From: Gillisella vitis
GTDB lineage: Bacteria > Pseudomonadota > Alphaproteobacteria > Rhizobiales > Rhizobiaceae
Assembly: GCF_021559775.1 (NCBI RefSeq)
Contig: NZ_CP056047.1
Location: 1,240,001-1,304,000 of the forward strand
Direction of reading: 5' to 3'
DNA: 64,000 bases
Part shown: one piece after another, positions 1 through 8,965 of the stretch
How the letters are laid out: every line of letters starts with the position of its first letter
Numbering within the stretch: the stretch's first letter is position 1
Program-made: the position numbers and the translations under genes
The notes under the pieces: model-generated
Database searches by the model: none
Told to the model about the DNA's origin: nothing
The model's input: the letters and a program-made list of their open reading frames with translations, nothing else

Positions 1-1
1 G

Positions 2-40
2 GATTTGGTGTTTGAGGAAGAGTGGAAGAGTGTCGAGTAA
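2..40 (+). CDS. Possible C-terminal tail of a CDS cut by the window edge
   Basis: The second frame is open from the window edge to a TAA at 38-40 and encodes an acidic tail (DLVFEEEWKSVE). The other two plus frames look less like coding: one stops within 15 bases and the other is rich in Cys, Arg and Ser. Only 12 codons are visible, so this is a guess and no family can be named. Confidence 0.25.
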   Translation, partial: DLVFEEEWKSVE

Positions 41-328
41 GGCTGGCCGTGATCTCTTTGGTCGGCTGAACGGAGGCAATTGCTGTCGCAAATATAGAGT
101 GCTGAGCTTCGATATTTGCGACTGAGTTTTGTGGTTGGATTTTAGGTTTGAAGCCTGAGCCTTTGATTCTATCGTAATTCTAGAATTTCTGCTATACGCA
201 GCACAATTCGAGCCTGCAGGACACCGATCAGATAAAAAGTACCATTATGGAATAAATATCAGGCATATGCCCATCACGGCACCCAGAACGATTGCTTCTT
301 GCTTAAGTGCTTTGAATGTCATATCCAC
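41..328. other. Non-coding stretch left of the HEPN gene
   Basis: About 290 bases with lower GC than the neighbouring genes and no convincing reading frame. The only open frame here, on the plus strand from about 267, runs antisense into the HEPN gene. I see no clear terminator hairpin, RNA gene or repeat. Confidence 0.4.
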
Positions 329-1243
329 TCATCTTTCAAGCAGGTTTCGTGTCAACTCTTCTTCAGAAGGCAAGCCTCTGTTTATGAGAATTGCCTGTAT
401 TGCATCGCGTAGCAAAACCCATGCACGGGACCATTTCTCAATACCGAATTGATGCTGCGAGCCATGGGCGATTTTGCTTCTGTCTCCATAGCTTTTTTTA
501 GAGGTGTCATAGGTCTCTTGCCTCGGACGAAGAGGTTCCAGAAGCTCGGCTAGCAGGAGGGATGTCCTAAAAGTAATTTCGGTACTGATCGATGGAAATA
601 GGCTTTCAATGCCCTGCCAACAATGGAGAATTGAACTGGATAGATCAGGCATTAGCGGAGCCTGTACCAACGCCCTCCTAGCAGCTCGTAGTACTGGAGT
701 TTTCCTTTCATACTCAAGCCACCGCTCAAGGTCTTCCGTAGCGCCTGTTACAACCCCACTCCCAACTTTCCGAACAAACTCACCAGGCGCACCCTGGATG
801 CAGGCAAACGATAGCTGGTGCGGCCAGATTTCAACCCTTGCCGTCTTATGCGTGATGCCCTCGCGAAGGCCTTCATGCATGACAGCTTGCCGGTCTGATG
901 AGCGGTCATTGATGCCGGCATAGGCATTTAAGGACATATTACATCCGAACGGAGCTACCGTCGGGCTTGTGCCGCGTAAATACAGCATCGCTCGATAGCA
1001 ATCCATTTTGTCGATTGCCTGCTCAACAGAGGAAGCGGGTATTTCTATTTCCAGGTTTACGTTCTGCAAAAATATGTGAAGCAACTCTGCCGGAAGGCGC
1101 GTCGGATGGTTTTGCGCAATCAAGCTGTAAAGATCGAAAATCGACACGTCCCACTTGCGTTTATGAACCCGTATGGCGTCCCCGCATACGTCCGCATCGA
1201 ATTCAGGAATCCACCATTGTATTGGGAAAAAGAAGGTCTGCAT
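329..1243 (-). CDS. Hypothetical protein with C-terminal Apea-like HEPN domain
   Basis: A 304-residue protein with no signal peptide or membrane segment. The C-terminal third carries an R-X4-H motif, DRSKIAHG (Arg255 to His260), in a helical context, as in HEPN domains of the Apea-like type. HEPN proteins are commonly RNases or RNA-binding modules in toxin-antitoxin and phage-defence systems; for this protein that role is inference. The N-terminal 180 residues match nothing I recognise. I chose ATG 1243; a TTG at 1270 would add nine residues. Neither has a strong ribosome site. The gene stands alone between a possible CDS end and tyrS, and lies just downstream of an 8-bp palindrome. No antitoxin-like partner is visible in the window. 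Confidence 0.7.
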   Translation of the reverse strand: MQTFFFPIQWWIPEFDADVCGDAIRVHKRKWDVSIFDLYSLIAQNHPTRLPAELLHIFLQNVNLEIEIPASSVEQAIDKMDCYRAMLYLRGTSPTVAPFGCNMSLNAYAGINDRSSDRQAVMHEGLREGITHKTARVEIWPHQLSFACIQGAPGEFVRKVGSGVVTGATEDLERWLEYERKTPVLRAARRALVQAPLMPDLSSSILHCWQGIESLFPSISTEITFRTSLLLAELLEPLRPRQETYDTSKKSYGDRSKIAHGSQHQFGIEKWSRAWVLLRDAIQAILINRGLPSEEELTRNLLER

Positions 1244-1280
1244 TAAACCATGCTCTTGTCTTCTATCCAAAACGTCAATC

Positions 1281-1304
1281 GTGCATAAATCAAGAATTAT
1301 GCAC
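1281..1304. promoter_or_regulatory. Perfect 8-bp palindrome upstream of the HEPN gene
   Basis: GTGCATAA (1281-1288) and TTATGCAC (1297-1304) flank an 8-base spacer and are followed on the plus strand by a run of seven T (1307-1313). It lies 38 bases before the chosen HEPN start. It could be an operator for that gene or, read on plus, a small terminator with no gene to serve. The role is not decided by the sequence. Confidence 0.4.
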
Positions 1305-1450
1305 AGTTTTTTTGCCGCTGCAGTCTCAATAGCTTACCTGTTACAGAAGTCATGTTCACTTTAACCATTACCTTCTGACGGAATGCGGATAAATGATTTC
1401 GCAAAATTTCCAGTTAAAGTATCAATTTTGAACCCGATTTTCGCAACGCT

Positions 1451-1484
1451 AAAAAGCCTTCTGCACCAATCAAAGTGCAGAAGG
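1451..1484 (-). terminator. Rho-independent terminator of tyrS
   Basis: Read on the minus strand, a 10-bp stem (1475-1484 with 1457-1466, CCTTCTGCAC type) and 8-base loop are followed by a G/T-rich tail ending in five T at 1455-1451. It begins nine bases after the tyrS stop. Confidence 0.85.
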
Positions 1485-1492
1485 TTCTTACC

Positions 1493-2749
1493 TCAAACCG
1501 GCCGCACCAGAATATGCTTCTTCTTACCCAATGACAGCTTGATCACCCCATCCGCCGTCACTTCACCCGCCCCAATGCTCATGCGCTCATCTGACACGCT
1601 CTGATCATTGATCTTCACGGCTCCGCCTTGCACATGGCGGCGGGCTTCGCCGTTGGAGGCGGCGAGGCCAGCTTTGACGATCAGGGCCAGAAGGCCAATG
1701 CCGGATTCAAGCTCGGCGCTTGCGACCTCGATGGAGGGCAGGTTGTCGGCCAGTGCGCCTTCTTCAAAGGTTTTGCGGGCGGTTTCAGCCGCTTCCTCGG
1801 CGGCTGCGCGGCCGTGCAGGATGGCGGTGATTTCGGTGGCGAGGATTTTCTTGACCTCGTTGATTTCCGCACCGCCCAGCGCAGACAGCTTGGAAATCTC
1901 ATCCATTGGCAGCGTTGTGTAGAGCTTCAGGAAGCGGCTGACGTCAGCATCTTCCGTGTTGCGCCAATATTGCCAGAACTCATAGGCCGACAGTAGATCG
2001 GCATTCAGCCACACAGCGCCCGTTGCCGATTTGCCCATCTTGGCACCGGATGATGTGGTCAATAGCGGCGAGGTCAGTGCGTAGAGCTGTGGTGTGCCCA
2101 TGCGGTGGCCAAGGTCAATACCGTTGATGATATTGCCCCATTGGTCAGAGCCACCCATTTGCAGGCGGCAGCCGTAGCGCTTGTTCAACTCAACATAATC
2201 ATAGGCCTGGAGAATCATGTAGTTGAATTCCAGGAAGGACAAGGACTGTTCGCGGTCGAGGCGGGTCTTGACGCTATCAAACGACAGCATGCGGTTGACC
2301 GAGAAATGGCGGCCCACGTCGCGCAGGAATTCGAGGTAGTTCAGCCCACGCAGCCATTCGGCGTTGTTCAGCATCAACGCGCCGCCCTTGGGGCCGTTAT
2401 CGTAATCGAGGTAATGCGCGAAGCAGCGCTTGATCGAGGCAATATTGTCCTCGATCTTGTCTACGGTCATCAATTGGCGGGCTTCTTCCTTGAAGGATGG
2501 ATCACCCACCATGCCAGTGCCGCCACCCATCAGGGAAATCGGCTGATGGCCGGTTGCCTGAAACCAGTGCAACATCATGATTTGAATGAGCGAGCCAGCA
2601 TGAAGCGACGATGCTGTCGGATCATAGCCGATATAGGCGGTCACGGTTTCCTTGGACAACAGGTCATCGAGGCCGGTTTCATCGGAAATCTGATGAATAA
2701 AACCGCGCTCATGCATTGTACGGAGGAAATCGGACTTGAACTTGGACAT
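1493..2749 (-). CDS. tyrS: Tyrosyl-tRNA synthetase
   Basis: Charges tRNA-Tyr with tyrosine in the cytoplasm. The 418-residue product has the normal length for the bacterial enzyme. The class I signature is HAGS at residues 50-53 and KMGKS at 237-241, with the tyrosine-site GGSDQWGNI at about 199-207. An S4 RNA-binding domain occupies roughly residues 350-415. An open frame extends 22 codons further upstream, but ATG 2749 has an AGAAGG site 10 bases ahead and gives the family N-terminus (MSKFKSDF). It is divergent from anmK and ends at its own terminator. Confidence 0.97.
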   Translation of the reverse strand: MSKFKSDFLRTMHERGFIHQISDETGLDDLLSKETVTAYIGYDPTASSLHAGSLIQIMMLHWFQATGHQPISLMGGGTGMVGDPSFKEEARQLMTVDKIEDNIASIKRCFAHYLDYDNGPKGGALMLNNAEWLRGLNYLEFLRDVGRHFSVNRMLSFDSVKTRLDREQSLSFLEFNYMILQAYDYVELNKRYGCRLQMGGSDQWGNIINGIDLGHRMGTPQLYALTSPLLTTSSGAKMGKSATGAVWLNADLLSAYEFWQYWRNTEDADVSRFLKLYTTLPMDEISKLSALGGAEINEVKKILATEITAILHGRAAAEEAAETARKTFEEGALADNLPSIEVASAELESGIGLLALIVKAGLAASNGEARRHVQGGAVKINDQSVSDERMSIGAGEVTADGVIKLSLGKKKHILVRPV

Positions 2750-2890
2750 GATCGTCACGCCTTCTGGTATCGGACTTTGGTCTTGTGAATTTGGAATTCG
2801 AGGCGGCTTTATCATTGTTTTTTGAAAAGTGCATCAATTTCAGCCATCAATGACGCTCTTTCTGACCGCCCGCAAAAGGAACATCGAGTC

Positions 2891-4510
2891 GTGACCAAAA
2901 CGCTGCAAGCAATCGGCCTGATGAGTGGCACCTCCATGGACGGAATCGATGTTGCCCTTGTCACCACGGATGGCGAGGCATTGGTAGAGCGCGGCCCGTT
3001 TCTGGCGGTCGCCTATGACGATGCATTTCGCCAGCGGCTGAAGCAGGGGTTGGAGGATGCCAAGGCGATCACCGACCGCCGTCAGCGCCCAGAAAGCCTG
3101 GCCGCGCTGGAGAGGGAGTTGACGCTGCGTCATGCGGAGGCGGTCAAGGCCTTCCTGATGCAGAAAGGGCTTCGCGCCCGCGATATCGATGTCATCGGCT
3201 TTCATGGACAGACGGTGCTGCACAGGCCGGATCAGGCTTTGACAGTGCAGCTTGGCGATGGCGCGCTGCTGGCCCGCGAAACCGGTATTGATGTTGTCTA
3301 CGATATGCGAGCCAACGATATGGTGCGTGGCGGGCAGGGCGCTCCGCTGGTGCCTGCCTATCATGCCGCGCTGGCTGGCGGATTGGGAGCGGAACGCCTT
3401 CCGGCCTGTTTCGTCAATATCGGCGGCATTTCCAACCTGACCTATATCGGTGCTGACGGCGAAATCGCAGCCTTTGACAGTGGTCCCGGCAATACCTTGA
3501 TTGACCAATGGGTCGAGACCCATACCGGCCTTGCTTTCGATGCCGGAGGCGGGATTGCTGCCAAGGGCAGGGTGGTGAAGGCGTTGGCGGATCGATATCT
3601 CGGTCATGGTTTTTTCAACTCCAATCTGCGCCGCTCACTGGACCGCAATGACTTCATTCCACCCAAGGCTGGGGATATCAGCCTTGAAGATGGTGCTCGC
3701 ACGCTGGCGCATGTGGCGGCGGTATCGATTTTCGCCTCCGCGAGGCATTTGCCGCAAAAGCCGAAGACCTATGTGATCTGCGGCGGTGGCCGGTTGAATG
3801 CGGTTATCATGGCGGATTTGCACGACATGGCGGCGCGGGAAGGGGCTGATATCGTCAATGCCGATGATCTGGCGCTTGATGGTGATGCGATGGAGGCGGA
3901 GGCCTGGGCCTATCTGGCGGTACGATCATTGAAAGGTCTGCCACTGACCTTTCCCGGCACGACCGGCGTGCGTCAGGCCGTGTCGGGCGGTGTCCATCAG
4001 ATGCCGCTGGTCTGCGAGACGGAGCGGCTTTTGCTGACCCCATGGCGGGCGGGTGACGAGACATTGCTGTCCGACCTGCATTCCACCCCGGAAACCAGCC
4101 GCTTTGTTAGCACGGGAGCGCCCTGGAGCCTGCCCTATGCGGCTGAGCGCATCGATGGCTGGATGGATGACTATGAGGCAGGCGGCATTGGCAAACTCAA
4201 GCTGATTGCACGCGACGATGGCCGCTTCATCGGACGTGCCGGTTTCTCATGGTCGAAGGACAGTGGGCATTACGAATTGGGCTATTCCATTTGCCAGAGT
4301 GAATGGGGCAAGGGCTTTGCAACGGAAATCGCTGATGGTTTGAAGCACTGGTTCTTTGAGCAAGGCATCGGGACCGCCTTCATCGCCTTTGCCCATATCG
4401 ACAATACCGCCTCGCAGGCCGTGCTGCGCAAGATCGGCCTTACGGAGACGGAGCAGCGCGAATACAAAGGTCGGCCTTTTCAATTTTTTGAATGCGTGGT
4501 GCCTGAGTAA
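2891..4510 (+). CDS. anmK: AnmK anhydro-MurNAc kinase fused to a GNAT acetyltransferase
   Basis: Residues 1-370 are anhydro-N-acetylmuramic acid kinase, which opens and phosphorylates 1,6-anhydro-MurNAc released by cell-wall turnover to give MurNAc-6-phosphate. Seen: MSGTSMDG at 11-18, FHGQT, GGISN, DSGPGN and the family C-terminus around FPGTTGV. With no stop codon the frame runs on into a second domain, residues 371-539, a GNAT acyltransferase of the RimJ/RimL type ([10 protein letters not shown] start; acetyl-CoA loop EWGKGFATE). Stand-alone AnmK proteins are about 370 residues, so the join falls exactly at the usual C-terminus, and an ATG at 4001 would make a free GNAT. I chose GTG 2891, with AAGGA upstream; the open frame reaches TTG 2822. 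Both domains look intact. Whether one or two proteins are made is unknown. Confidence 0.88.
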   Translation: MTKTLQAIGLMSGTSMDGIDVALVTTDGEALVERGPFLAVAYDDAFRQRLKQGLEDAKAITDRRQRPESLAALERELTLRHAEAVKAFLMQKGLRARDIDVIGFHGQTVLHRPDQALTVQLGDGALLARETGIDVVYDMRANDMVRGGQGAPLVPAYHAALAGGLGAERLPACFVNIGGISNLTYIGADGEIAAFDSGPGNTLIDQWVETHTGLAFDAGGGIAAKGRVVKALADRYLGHGFFNSNLRRSLDRNDFIPPKAGDISLEDGARTLAHVAAVSIFASARHLPQKPKTYVICGGGRLNAVIMADLHDMAAREGADIVNADDLALDGDAMEAEAWAYLAVRSLKGLPLTFPGTTGVRQAVSGGVHQMPLVCETERLLLTPWRAGDETLLSDLHSTPETSRFVSTGAPWSLPYAAERIDGWMDDYEAGGIGKLKLIARDDGRFIGRAGFSWSKDSGHYELGYSICQSEWGKGFATEIADGLKHWFFEQGIGTAFIAFAHIDNTASQAVLRKIGLTETEQREYKGRPFQFFECVVPE

Positions 4511-4633
4511 CCGGAGGCATGTGACCGCTGAAAATACCCGTCCTCAACATGAACAACAGGATCAGATTGCGTTCATCTTGGTTCGCTTAATCTCCAGCCA
4601 TCGTTTCCAGTGAAACGCATCAGGAGATAGAAG

Positions 4634-4897
4634 ATGAAGAAATTTTTGGTCGCATGTCTGATCGGTCTGGGAAGCATCACAGCAACGGCTGCGCCGTCTC
4701 TGGCGGATGATGTCAGGGTTATGGTGTATGATCGCGGTCATAATCCTGATCGCTACTACAGCCGTGACGATCGCCGTCCGCATCATCGCAATTTCGAGCG
4801 GCGTCATCACGCCTACCGCGATAACTGCCGGACCAAAAAGGTCAAGTTCCGTCATCATGGCCGCTGGGTCTACAAGACCACCACTGTTTGCCGTTAA
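4634..4897 (+). CDS. Small secreted basic, His/Arg-rich protein
   Basis: An 87-residue protein with a clear Sec signal peptide (MKKFLVAC..., cleavage expected near ALADD-like residues 22-25). The mature part is about 60 residues rich in His, Arg and Tyr, with two cysteines near the C-terminus that could form a disulphide. ATG 4634 has an AGGAG seven bases ahead. It is followed by a strong terminator. I do not recognise a named family; similar short periplasmic proteins occur in rhizobia. The His-rich composition would allow metal or polyanion binding, but that is only a suggestion. Confidence 0.75.
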   Translation: MKKFLVACLIGLGSITATAAPSLADDVRVMVYDRGHNPDRYYSRDDRRPHHRNFERRHHAYRDNCRTKKVKFRHHGRWVYKTTTVCR

Positions 4898-4924
4898 GCC
4901 AATCAGCTTGAACTCGATAGAAAA

Positions 4925-4952
4925 AAAGCCGGATCAGAAATGATCCGGCTTT
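4925..4952. terminator. Bidirectional terminator between the secreted protein and tRNA-Asn
   Basis: Perfect 12-bp stem AAAGCCGGATCA / TGATCCGGCTTT with a GAAA tetraloop; A-tract on one side and T-rich bases on the other. It sits between convergent transcripts and can serve both. Confidence 0.9.
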
Positions 4953-4978
4953 ATAATGTCAGCTATTCAGCTGGAATA

Positions 4979-5053
4979 TGGCTCCCCGGGCCGGATTCGA
5001 ACCGGCGACCTGTCGATTAACAGTCGAATGCTCTACCGCTGAGCTACCAGGGA
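4979..5053 (-). tRNA. tRNA-Asn (anticodon GTT)
   Basis: A complete 75-base cloverleaf including encoded CCA. The acceptor stem TCCCTGG pairs with CCGGGGA; the D arm has GCTC/GAGC; the anticodon loop is CTGTTAATC with GTT; the T arm has GGTTCGAATCC; the discriminator base is G. All arms pair, and the GTT anticodon identifies asparagine. Confidence 0.96.
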
Positions 5054-5228
5054 ATGTACCGTTTGAAGCGGTGTGAACCGCGTCCGTTGGTGTGAGTGGG
5101 CTTCTACTCAGGCTTTGATGGTTTGCCAAGTCCCTTTTTGAAAAAAAAGTGCCTCTTGTTTTGTTTTCCCCTCTTTCCCATCTGATGTCTGTGGGAAAAC
5201 TGGCCTCAAGCGGCCTTGAAGGACGACC

Positions 5229-5540
5229 GTGACGGAAAAGAAAACCAAGACCTATCATATGGATACCGAGAAGGGCCGCCTGCATCTGGGGCGTTTCAAC
5301 CTGCCGATCCCGCAGTCTCGCGGCGGGCGGATCACGGTTGGCAGCCTTCTGGTGGTTGGCGGCTGCCTGGGCTTTCTACCCGTGCTTGGCTTCTGGATGG
5401 TGCCGCTTGGCGTGTTGGTCCTATCCCACGATGTTGCGCCAGTTCGGCGGTTTCGCCGAAGGGCCGGGCTGAAATTTGCCAGGGCGCAAAAAAATGGTTG
5501 GAAACTGGGGCGCAAACGTCGGCCCCATATGCAGCGGTGA
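5229..5540 (+). CDS. Small conserved membrane protein, unknown function
   Basis: A 103-residue protein from GTG 5229. A hydrophilic N-terminus (EKGRLHLGRFNLPIPQSR) leads to one long or two short hydrophobic segments at about residues 36-66, then a very basic C-terminal tail. This resembles short inner-membrane proteins conserved in Rhizobiales with no known role. The GTG is preceded by a weak purine run. It converges on the histidine kinase gene with only 19 bases between stops. Overlapping frames are shadows. Confidence 0.65.
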   Translation: MTEKKTKTYHMDTEKGRLHLGRFNLPIPQSRGGRITVGSLLVVGGCLGFLPVLGFWMVPLGVLVLSHDVAPVRRFRRRAGLKFARAQKNGWKLGRKRRPHMQR

Positions 5541-5559
5541 GGGGTCAGAACTCGTTTGT

Positions 5560-7095
5560 TCAGGCGAAATAACGCCGCTTCGGTTCCACGGCCTGGGTGC
5601 CCTGTACGGCGGGAATCGTTTGCAGGACGCGCTTGGCGGGCAGGATGGCAATCACTTCCGTCCCTTCGCGCAGTTTTGATTTCAGCTTGAATTCGCCGCC
5701 ATGCTTGGCAAGGATCGCCTGGACGATGGGAAGGCCGAGGCCCGTCCCCTGTTCGGCGCTCTTGATGGCGATGGAGCCTTGGCCGAAGGCAGAGAGCACC
5801 ACGGGGATTTCCTCTTCGGCGATGCCGGGACCATTGTCTTTGATGGAGACATATTGCCCGCCGCCGACTGTCCAGCCGACCTTGACGAGGATTTCTCCGC
5901 CCGGCGGCGTGAATTTCACGGCATTTGACAAGAGGTTCAGCACCACTTGCCGAAGCGCTTTTTCATCGGCCCAAAGGGCGGGCAGGTTGATCTCATATTG
6001 CTGGGATATCTTGATGTCCTTGGCCTTGGCGCGCAATTGCACCATGCCGACGCAGTCCTCGGCGACTTCAAGCAACGAGATCGATTCTTCCGAAAGATCG
6101 TATTTTCCAGCCTCGATTCGGGACAGATCGAGGATTTCGTTGATCAGATTGAGCAGGTGCTGGCCGGATCTGTGAATATCGCCGGAATATTCCCGGTAAA
6201 GCGGATTGTTGAGCGGTCCCAGCACTTCCTGGGCCATGACCTCGGAAAAGCCGAGAATGGCATTCAATGGTGTGCGCAACTCATGCGACATCGATGCGAG
6301 AAAACGCGATTTTGCCATGTTGGCTTCTTCCGCCCGGCGGCGGGCCTCATCCGACATGGATTTGGCCACTTCCAGCTCGGCGATCAGGTCGTCCTTCTCG
6401 CTCTGGAAGGATATCAGCTTGAGGTTGGAGACATAGAGCCTGCCGGTGATATAGATGAAGAACAGCACGGACACGGTAAAGGCCAAAGCCAGCGTCGCGT
6501 CATCGACACGCTGCGAGAAAAACGCCTGGGCGGAAAGCGCAATGATCGGTGGGGTAAACGCATAGAGTACGGCCTGACGCAGCAGTATATTGGTCATGGC
6601 CGTGGTGCAGAGCACCACCAGCAGCACGGAGCCTTTCACCAGCAGGTCGCTTGTCGGGCCGCATGCATCGCAGGTCTGGAAGGTAAAGGCCGCCCAGCAG
6701 CATCCCATGGCCAGATGCCCGGCCAACAGCACATGGCGCCAATGTTCCTGGCGATGGGTGACCGGAATGCGCTTGGCAGCCTTGCGGATGAGCAGAATGT
6801 TCAGGGCGTGAATGCTCAGCGTCAGCAGCGCCCAGAGGATATAAATTGGGCTTCCCGACAGGTAGGCCGTCAGGCCCGCGGTCAATATCGTGATGAAGGG
6901 TGTGATGGCCGCGCCCTGCAGGCTGGCCTGGGTATGCATGGACAGCAGGTCTTTTTCGAAAGCCGGTGTGCCGCCATGGGTGGAATGCAGGCGTTCTCTG
7001 GTCACGCGCAAGGCTTTTGCCGTCGCCTTGTTGCGGTGGCTACGCGATAGGTCGACAATATTCTTGTCAGTAGAGTTTGAAACGCCGTTACCCAT
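5560..7095 (-). CDS. Membrane-bound sensor histidine kinase (PdhS/DivJ-like class)
   Basis: A 511-residue two-component sensor. About six transmembrane helices fill residues 60-220, with little periplasmic loop, followed by a coiled coil (230-262). The kinase core then has the H box MSHELRTPLNAILGFSE with His271, N box Asn391, G1 DNGPGI at 420-425 and G2 GTGLGL at 450-455. The H box is typical of the alphaproteobacterial PleC/DivJ/PdhS group, which acts on the DivK/CtrA cell-cycle phosphorelay; membership is inference, and an equivalent of Agrobacterium PdhS2 is possible. No response regulator lies next to it, also usual for that group. The start ATG 7095 is divergent from the nuclease gene. 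Confidence 0.88.
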   Translation of the reverse strand: MGNGVSNSTDKNIVDLSRSHRNKATAKALRVTRERLHSTHGGTPAFEKDLLSMHTQASLQGAAITPFITILTAGLTAYLSGSPIYILWALLTLSIHALNILLIRKAAKRIPVTHRQEHWRHVLLAGHLAMGCCWAAFTFQTCDACGPTSDLLVKGSVLLVVLCTTAMTNILLRQAVLYAFTPPIIALSAQAFFSQRVDDATLALAFTVSVLFFIYITGRLYVSNLKLISFQSEKDDLIAELEVAKSMSDEARRRAEEANMAKSRFLASMSHELRTPLNAILGFSEVMAQEVLGPLNNPLYREYSGDIHRSGQHLLNLINEILDLSRIEAGKYDLSEESISLLEVAEDCVGMVQLRAKAKDIKISQQYEINLPALWADEKALRQVVLNLLSNAVKFTPPGGEILVKVGWTVGGGQYVSIKDNGPGIAEEEIPVVLSAFGQGSIAIKSAEQGTGLGLPIVQAILAKHGGEFKLKSKLREGTEVIAILPAKRVLQTIPAVQGTQAVEPKRRYFA

Positions 7096-7216
7096 GATGT
7101 GGTTGCATTTTTTCCGCGGTCCGTCTCAGACTAGCCATGAAGTCTTAAGAGTTACTTTCTGGAAAGGTTTTATTTGCCATTCTCGGATACCGGCTGTTAT
7201 TGAAAAGGGCCAGATT

Positions 7217-7741
7217 GTGTCACGCATGCATCGGATCATTGCTGCCGCCTTCGTCTGCCTGGTCATCGGCACGATGATTGCCGCCGCCTTCTGGCCCCGC
7301 AAGGTGCCGTCTTTCGATGGCCCTTTCGTGATTGCCGATGGTGAAACATTGGTGACAAATGGTCAACGCCTGCAACTCAAAGGCCTTGATTCACCCGAAA
7401 TTGGTCAGCGGTGCCGGGGCGAGGATGGCGTGGTCCAGCTTTGCGGTGCGCAGGCGCGATTCGGTCTGGCCCAGCGTATGGCTCAGGCTGGCGTCCTCTG
7501 CCAGGGGTCGGACCGCATCGACAACGACCGTATTCTTGTGACCTGTAATGTCATGGGCCGCGATGTCGGCGCCGAGATGGTTCGCTCCGGTCTTGTTTTG
7601 AATGCGGGCGGCTATGAGAATGAGGAAAAGCAGGCCCAGGCCGACAAAGTGGGGCTTTGGGCAGGCGCGTTCGACCGACCGGAAGAATGGCGAAGGCTGC
7701 ATCCTCGCAATGATATTATCCGCAGGCAGGACGAAAATTGA
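7217..7741 (+). CDS. Membrane-anchored thermonuclease-like (SNase fold) protein
   Basis: A 174-residue protein with an N-terminal signal anchor (about residues 6-23) and a staphylococcal-nuclease-like domain. RLQLKGLDSPEIG matches the R...D-S/T-P-E active-site strand, and DNDRILVTC carries the second catalytic arginine position. VRSGLVLNAGGY matches the family C-terminal helix. The product probably faces the periplasm and could cleave nucleic acids there. GTG 7217 has an AAAAGGG about seven bases ahead; ATG 7226 is an alternative. Its stop overlaps the start of the next gene, so the two are likely translated together. Confidence 0.82.
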   Translation: MSRMHRIIAAAFVCLVIGTMIAAAFWPRKVPSFDGPFVIADGETLVTNGQRLQLKGLDSPEIGQRCRGEDGVVQLCGAQARFGLAQRMAQAGVLCQGSDRIDNDRILVTCNVMGRDVGAEMVRSGLVLNAGGYENEEKQAQADKVGLWAGAFDRPEEWRRLHPRNDIIRRQDEN

Positions 7742-8373
7742 CCGTGAGCTTGCCGAGGGATCTCCGAGGATTGCGCGCCGCCATTCACGCCTGCCGGATC
7801 TGTCGAGATTGTCCGACGCAGGTAACGGCCCTGCCGCATGAGCCCAGGCCCGTTGTTGTCCTGTCGTCGACAGCCCGCATTCTGATTGCCGGGCAGGCAC
7901 CGGGCAAGCGGGTGCATGAAACCGGACTGCCTTTCAATGATGCCTCCGGCGATCGGCTGCGGCAATGGCTGGGCGTGGACCGAGAGGCGTTTTACGATAG
8001 CGGCAACTTTGCCATCCTGCCGATGGGTTTCTGCTTTCCGGGATACGACGCCAGCGGCTACGACCTGCCGCCCCGGCGCGAATGCGCGCCGCATTGGCGG
8101 GAAGCGGCCATGGAGGTCATGCCTCAAGTGGAACTGGTGCTTGCCATCGGCCAATATGCGCAACGCTGGCATATGGGCGACCTGCGAAAACCAACCTTGC
8201 ATGCCACGGTGGAAAGCTGGCGCGAATCGTTTTTTACCAACCGTCCAGGTCCGAAGATTTTGCCGCTGCCGCATCCCAGCTGGCGAAACAGCGGTTGGCT
8301 GCGCCGCAATCCGTGGTTTGAGGCGGAATTGCTACCTGTGTTGAAAAAGCAAGTGGATCACTGTCTGCGGTGA
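7738..8373 (+). CDS. Uracil-DNA glycosylase superfamily protein
   Basis: A 211-residue protein of the UDG superfamily. The N-terminal ACRICRDCP cysteine cluster resembles the iron-sulphur families. The first active-site motif is GQAPGKRVHETGLPFND (about residues 55-71) and the C-terminal one is LPHPSWRNSGW. Such enzymes remove uracil or other damaged bases from DNA. The family 4/5-type motif GEAPG-x-x-E/D is changed here to GQAPG-K-R-V, so the exact subfamily and substrate are uncertain. The TTG start 7738 overlaps the nuclease stop by four bases; GTG 7744 is possible. Two nucleic-acid enzymes in one overlapping pair is notable. Confidence 0.82.
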   Translation: MTVSLPRDLRGLRAAIHACRICRDCPTQVTALPHEPRPVVVLSSTARILIAGQAPGKRVHETGLPFNDASGDRLRQWLGVDREAFYDSGNFAILPMGFCFPGYDASGYDLPPRRECAPHWREAAMEVMPQVELVLAIGQYAQRWHMGDLRKPTLHATVESWRESFFTNRPGPKILPLPHPSWRNSGWLRRNPWFEAELLPVLKKQVDHCLR

Positions 8374-8426
8374 AAGCATTTTGCTTTCGTTTGCTCCAAA
8401 TTGCGCTATACCGGAAAAAAATTTCA

Positions 8427-8927
8427 ATGGTGTCGCTCATGGATCGTCTGGACCGTAAAATTCTGCGTATTTTGCAGGAGGATTCCACTCTTGCCGTTGC
8501 TGACCTCGCCAAGAAGGTCGGTCTTTCTACTACGCCCTGTTGGCGGCGTATCCAGAAGATGGAAGAAGATGGCGTGATCAAGCGCCGTGTAGCGCTGCTT
8601 GATCCGGTCAAGGTCAATACCAAGGTGACGGTGTTCGTCTCGGTGCGCACCAATACCCATTCGATTGAATGGCTGAAGCGCTTTTCCGAAGTGGTGGGGG
8701 AATTTCCCGAAGTGGTGGAATTCTATCGCATGAGTGGTGACGTCGATTATCTGCTGCGGGTCGTAGTGCCTGACATCGGTGCCTATGATGCCTTTTACAA
8801 GCGGCTGATCGCCAAGATCGAGATTCGCGACGTATCCTCTGCCTTCGCCATGGAGCAGATCAAATACACGACCGAATTGCCGCTTGATTATATGATGCTC
8901 GATAATAACAAATCGGGTGAGGAATAA
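8427..8927 (+). CDS. Lrp/AsnC family transcriptional regulator
   Basis: A 166-residue regulator. The N-terminal winged helix (LDRKILRILQEDSTLAVAD...) with recognition helix STTPCWRRIQKMEEDGVI is followed by the AsnC ligand-binding (RAM) domain: GDVDYLLRVVVPDIGAYDAF. These proteins form octamers and respond to amino acids. Length fits the family. ATG 8427 has little ribosome site; ATG 8439 is also possible. No metabolic gene on the same strand follows, so its target is not indicated. The adjacent amino-acid transporter at 12.4-14.9 kb is a possible but unproven target. Confidence 0.92.
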   Translation: MVSLMDRLDRKILRILQEDSTLAVADLAKKVGLSTTPCWRRIQKMEEDGVIKRRVALLDPVKVNTKVTVFVSVRTNTHSIEWLKRFSEVVGEFPEVVEFYRMSGDVDYLLRVVVPDIGAYDAFYKRLIAKIEIRDVSSAFAMEQIKYTTELPLDYMMLDNNKSGEE

Positions 8928-8933
8928 GGGTTG

Positions 8934-8956
8934 GGGAGCCTGACAGACAGGCTCCC
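8934..8956. terminator. Stem-loop between convergent genes
   Basis: A 9-bp stem GGGAGCCTG / CAGGCTCCC with a 5-base loop, seven bases after the Lrp-family stop and ahead of the convergent dehydrogenase end. The T tail is weak on both strands. Confidence 0.6.
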
Positions 8957-8965
8957 TCGAACTTG

